Below are positions 60,031-64,000 of a stretch of DNA of 64,000 nt, one piece after another. Position 1 is the first letter of the stretch. Each line of letters opens with the position of its first letter. The notes below the pieces were generated by a model. That model searched no databases, was not told the origin of the DNA, and was given only the letters and a program-made list of their open reading frames with translations. Origin of the DNA: Cordilura impudica (lineage: Eukaryota; Arthropoda; Insecta; Diptera; Scathophagidae); the NCBI GenBank assembly GCA_963682025.1, contig OY821518.1, positions 14,952,922 through 15,016,921 on the forward strand, written 5' to 3'. The translations under genes were made by a program, and so were the position numbers.

Positions 60031-60401
60031 TTTCTTATATGATAAAAAAAATTTATTCACATTTTATTATTTTTCTATTTCACTGTGGAAATTTTTAGCG
60101 TCCGCCTCCGACTCCGACTCCTATTCCAAATCTGACTCCAATGCTAAATGTATATAGAGATATTTTTAAAAACAGTGATAATTATGTTGTGGGATGCCAG
60201 TGAATCCATATAACATATAGTTTTTTGAAATATTTTATTTATTTTTATGAATGCTTTTAATAATAAACAAAATAGTATATGATCGGAAACTTAAAATAAC
60301 AAAATTTCAAATAAAATAACAAAACTTCAAAAAATAATCGGGTAGCATCAATAATATTTGGCTTCGTTGGTGGCAAAATTTTTTCAAAATCATCATGTGT
60401 A
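60031..60401. other. AT-rich spacer, nothing recognised
   Basis: Contains a short CCGACTCC/GCCTCCGACTCCGAC repeat near 60100-60140. Nothing else could be supported. Confidence 0.4.
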
Positions 60402-61389
60402 CATTAGCGTGGTCATACGTGATATGGACATTTTTTACATGGTGATGTTGGGGAGTGTCGGGATCCAGCTTGTTTACTTTTTATATAAATCTAATAAATG
60501 TGAAGTTTGGCGGCAATCGGATAAAGAAAAGTAGCGCGCGTCGGAAATCGATTGAAAATTTCAAGTGTGTGTATATGGAGAAAATATGATCTTTTTTTAG
60601 ATTTTACGAAACTTTTGTTCTATGGTTTAATTTCTTTCTTGAATAGTCGTAAACTAGCTTGGGGTCATTTGTGGCGCCATGTCCGAATGGGTTAATTAAT
60701 GTCAAATTATTTCTTCCCCAACCCATATTTAAAATGATGAAATAAAACGTTTTATTTCACAAAAATCTAATTTTTCTCGAAATCCGCAAAAAGTTCTTGT
60801 AGAGAAAATTTTAGCAGAGGGATTTACCTAAGAAATCACACAGTTAATCTCCAACATATATTTAACAAAACCCTAAGGTGCCTGGTCCATTTTTTAAAAT
60901 TTTTTTAAACTTGGAAAAGGAGTTTTCAAATTTTTATCAAAAAAATTACCAAATTTCGGTACTTACAATTATAGAGACCAAAAAAATTACAGCTTTAATC
61001 AATTTCTCAAAGTGGAAAAAGTGCTACAAATTTCATGACCTGGTATATTTTGCCACAAAAGTGGTCTGGGGCATTTCCTATTTCTTGGCGAGTTTTTATT
61101 CGATTTTGAAGTTATGTAGCTCTTTGAAAAGATAATTTAATACAGAAATCGATTCATATAACAACTTGTCGAAAAAATTATATGGTAGAAACAAATTTTC
61201 GCAAAATCTGAAATTTCATATTTTCCCCATGTAAGCAGACTTAAAATTTTCAATTTATTTCCGGCGTGACTCTTCTTTATCCGATTGTCTCCAAGCTTCA
61301 CATTTATTAGTTATATATAGAAAGGAAACAAACTGGACCACAATGGAACCCAAAATCGAATTTAATCATTTTTAAGGACCACTCTAGTG
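60402..61389. mobile_element. Family E subfamily, 988-bp copy with TA target sites
   Basis: The left end TA|CATTAGCGTGGTCATACG and right end CCACTCTAGTG|TA make imperfect inverted termini, each next to TA. The left arm is short (to ~60645); the right arm (60655-61389) is long and inverted, with GTGGTCTGGGGCATTTCCTA and TTCTTGGCGAGTTTTTATTC shared with other E copies. The outer ~140 bp of both arms (AATAAATGTGAAG, CAATCGGATAAAGAA) differ from the 42-45 kb copy, so this is a subfamily with its own ends. Non-coding. Confidence 0.75.
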
Positions 61390-61429
61390 TACATAGTATT
61401 TTAAATTTTTATTGAAAAAAAAAAAAAAA

Positions 61430-63365
61430 TAATATTTATTATTTATTTATTTGTTAGAAACTAACTTACAATTAAAATTATAAGGTAATTGTGCATAGGA
61501 GCAATAGCAACTGAGGCCTTCAGCTCAAAGGTATATAACAAAATAGTGATAATTGTTAAAATATATGTATAATTAAATGCAGTTAAAAGTGTTTGTTGAT
61601 TTTCAGTTATTGATAATTGTTAAAATATTTTCCTCAGTTGGATCGGCAAGTAGTTCCATCGGATCTTTATTGTTGAAGCACCGGGATCTTTGAGTGTAGA
61701 ATTTTGTTCATTCTGCTAACAGATGTGAAGGATCGGTTGGATATGTTAGGTTGCAACTACACGTGTATGTAATTGGGAGTTTTAAAATACAGCCATGCGT
61801 GACTTTTGTGAGTCCTAGTCTAAGCCGTATGAATTTTGTTAAGTCCATTCGGTTTATATTTGAGTTTATGTTTTTGTTGATGGTTTTTAGAATTCCACGA
61901 TCATTAATATTTACTTTTTTATGCCAGAAAGATGTTCGTTGATAGGTTGTATCCTTATGTTTATGATGATATATTATGTATCTGGATAAATCTTTAGTGT
62001 TGAGGTTTTCAGTTGCAATTAGAGGTGCTCTTAAGGCGTATTTAGCTACAGTGTCAGCATACTCGTTCCCAGGTATATTGCAGTGGCTGGGTATCCATAT
62101 TAATTTGATGTTGGAATATTTTCTAATTATGATGTCACGGACTTTCGAGGCACATATGTTGTTGTTAGAGATGTTTAAAATGGATTTCAGAGATGAAAAA
62201 GAGTCGCTACAGATAGCGTATTTGCCATTTTTATATCCAACATATTCCATAGCTTTGGTTATAGCTATTAATTCTGCAGTCAGTATAGAGCTGTGTAAGT
62301 TTCCTACATACATGACTTTATTTTCTGTTGTAATGCTAAATCCAATGTTGTTCTCATTTTTTGACCCATCTGTGTATATAAAGTGGTAATTTTTTCATTG
62401 TTGCTTAATGCCATTAAAAAAAGAGCGAAATTGCTGAGGATTATGATCGGTTTTTGTAAATTGGTGTAGTGATATATCGACGCTGTTTTGTTCGAGTGAC
62501 CAAGGGGGAAACTTTTTGCGTCTGGTTGGATGTGAGGTGATCGGTATGTTGAGTTCATCACAATTATGTTTAATTTTTGTAATTGTAGACGGTATTCTGG
62601 CATTTCTTTTTTGATTTTTTTACTCCATCGAGTATTTTTTTAAGATGTGTTGTGTTGGCATAGAAGGATTTATATAATTTTGTGGTTAGGATGTCTCTTT
62701 GAATTTCCAGAGGAAGAATATTAGCCTCAGCGTAAAGGTTATGTATACGAGAAGTGCGAAAGGCACCTAGTGAGCATCTGATGGCAGAGTTAATGTGTTT
62801 ATTTAATTTCGCAAACAGCGATCTTGAAACGTAAGCAAATATAGGTAGACCATAATTTAGTTTAGATAGGATAAGCGCTTTAGTGATTTGAATTAAGGTA
62901 TATGTATTGCAGTTGAACTTAGGACTCGAGAGGCATTTGATAATATTTAGATGCTGCTGTAATGATTGAACTAGATTTTCAATATGATCTTTCCATCCGG
63001 ATCTTTTGTTGATAATTAGACCTAATAATTTAAGGTTTTTAACTTCAGTGAGTTGTAATCGATTAGATATAATTTCACATTTGCAGAGTTTTTTGCGGCA
63101 TATATGAATGTATTTGCATTTTGTTGGAGACAGCACTGCTCCAGAGTAGTTGCACCAGTCAAGTATGTCCTTAAAAAGGTTGCTGAGATTTTTTGAGTTT
63201 CCTTGATTTTATAATTAGGTTAAAGTCATCAGCGTAGGACGTAAAATCAACTTTGCGATGGATTGAAATAACTTGGCACAGTTTGTTGTAGGCTATAAGA
63301 AACAGTATTACAGAAAGTGGAGATCCTTGTGGGATGCCATTATGAAGTGGGAATGCAGTTGAATA
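61430..63365 (-). pseudogene. I-group LINE ORF2 remnant: reverse transcriptase and RNase H, 5'-truncated
   Basis: Non-LTR retrotransposon copy that would have encoded the enzyme for target-primed reverse transcription. Reading from 63365 down: HNGIPQGSPLSVILF and YADDF (63225-63236, the catalytic RT box), a frameshift, then GAVLSPTKCKYIHIC and NLKLLGLIIN (thumb), ALILSKLNYGLPIFAY, a second frameshift in a poly-A run near 62600, KFPPWSL, an in-frame TGA near 62395, then RNase H with YTDGSKN, SSILTAELIAI, AICSDSFSSL and LIWIPSHCNIPGNEYAD. After PSHLLAE comes a TGA, beyond which the frame reads to 61603. RNase H argues for the I group. The 3' end carries an AAATAAATAAATAATAAA-type tail. Endonuclease, ORF1 and the first RT half are missing; E sequence abuts at 63366. 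Confidence 0.9.
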
Positions 63366-64000
63366 ATGTGACCCAACTAGATCATGAAATTTGATGGCAT
63401 TTTTTTCAACTTTAAGAAATTAATTAAAGCCAACATTTTGTTTTAGTCTCTTACCTGTAGTACTCAGATATGAAGTATTGTTTTACCACCTTGTTAACCG
63501 AAAATGGAAATTTTTTTTTGATAAAATTTTGAAAACTCCTTTTTCAAGTTTTGAAAAATTTTCTTAACAAAACTTAAAAAAAATTGACCTAGCTCTTTAA
63601 GCTCTTATTAAGTGTATTTTAGAGATTAACTGGGTGAATTTGTAGGTAAATCCCTATGACAGAATTTTTTTTGACAAGGATTTTATTTTTGCGGATTTCG
63701 AGAAAAATGGGATTTTATTTAGTAAAATATTCTGTAAATGTACTCTTTCTAAATACTTTGTATCAAAAATTCATCACTTTTCTACTTTTAAATGTTATAT
63801 TTTATCTTAATAGCCTAGGGTTTCTGAAAAAAATATTATGACCCCATTAACCATTTTGGAATTGGGGTCACATATGACCCCAAGCTAATAAAAAAACAAT
63901 TTATTTAAAAAATTCAAATGTTTTGTAAGTGCTATTGAATTTTTAGATGCGTCGCTTAAATTACAATAACTAAATGTGTAGAACTTCCGTTCCTTAAATT
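63366..64000 (+). mobile_element. Family E, partial copy running off the window
   Basis: Starts within the family at CTAGATCATGAAATTTGATG, includes TTTTAGTCTC and TTACCACCTTGTTAACC, the palindrome TTGGGGTCACATATGACC at 63862, and ends at the window edge in the ACTTCCGTTCCT block. The outer terminus is missing at the LINE border, so the LINE/E junction is a secondary breakpoint. Confidence 0.75.

Overview
The window looks like gene-poor, very AT-rich chromatin from an insect, most likely a higher fly. This is inferred from the mix of Tc1/mariner, Transib, Helitron-like and I-group LINE remnants and the base composition; no species-diagnostic gene is present. I recognise no intact host protein gene, no rRNA, no confident tRNA and no CRISPR array. 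Nearly everything that can be interpreted is repeat or transposon sequence, and almost all open frames are by-products of repeats.

Layout. 1-8440: a copy of a non-coding interspersed repeat (family A), then about 7 kb of a degenerate ~18-bp satellite (core TTTTCTTAAAAAAGTA) with a 589-bp higher-order repeat, interrupted by a Helitron-like element. 8.9-13.6 kb: fold-back elements (family D), two further tandem-repeat fields and a satellite remnant. 14-17 kb: a second A copy, an old ~170-bp tandem repeat, and a 792-bp (AAT)n microsatellite inside a 13-bp direct repeat. 17.2-25.4 kb: a TIR element (family I), more D, several Helitron-like B copies, families E and F, and a MITE (C1) nested in a B copy. 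26.4-30.2 kb: an A copy split by a 2.8-kb TIR element (G) that contains a broken mariner-type transposase and a 1.2-kb A-rich array, followed by a LINE fragment. 30.7-35.1 kb: a long element (H) containing C2, B and a small TIR element (J).

36.2-38.4 kb holds the clearest find: a complete but dead Transib DNA transposon. It has inverted ends, a perfect 5-bp target duplication (CTCTG) and a frameshifted, internally deleted transposase of the family related to RAG1. One terminus starts with CACAGTG, the same heptamer as V(D)J recombination signals.

38.5-45.6 kb: B copies, a stretch with no recognisable gene, and a 3.3-kb inverted pair of family E arms with an A copy in the middle. 45.9-57.9 kb: duplicated unique segments next to two arrays of the 7-mer AAAAATT, the second about 8.0 kb long. 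57.9-64 kb: the end of an I element abutting the array, more H, B and E copies, and a 5'-truncated, frameshifted LINE with reverse transcriptase and RNase H domains.

Together this reads as a graveyard of nested transposons and expanding satellites, as in pericentromeric or other heterochromatic insect DNA. No operon-like or pathway-like gene set is present. The most informative material is the element termini, the nesting order and the internal structure of the satellites.
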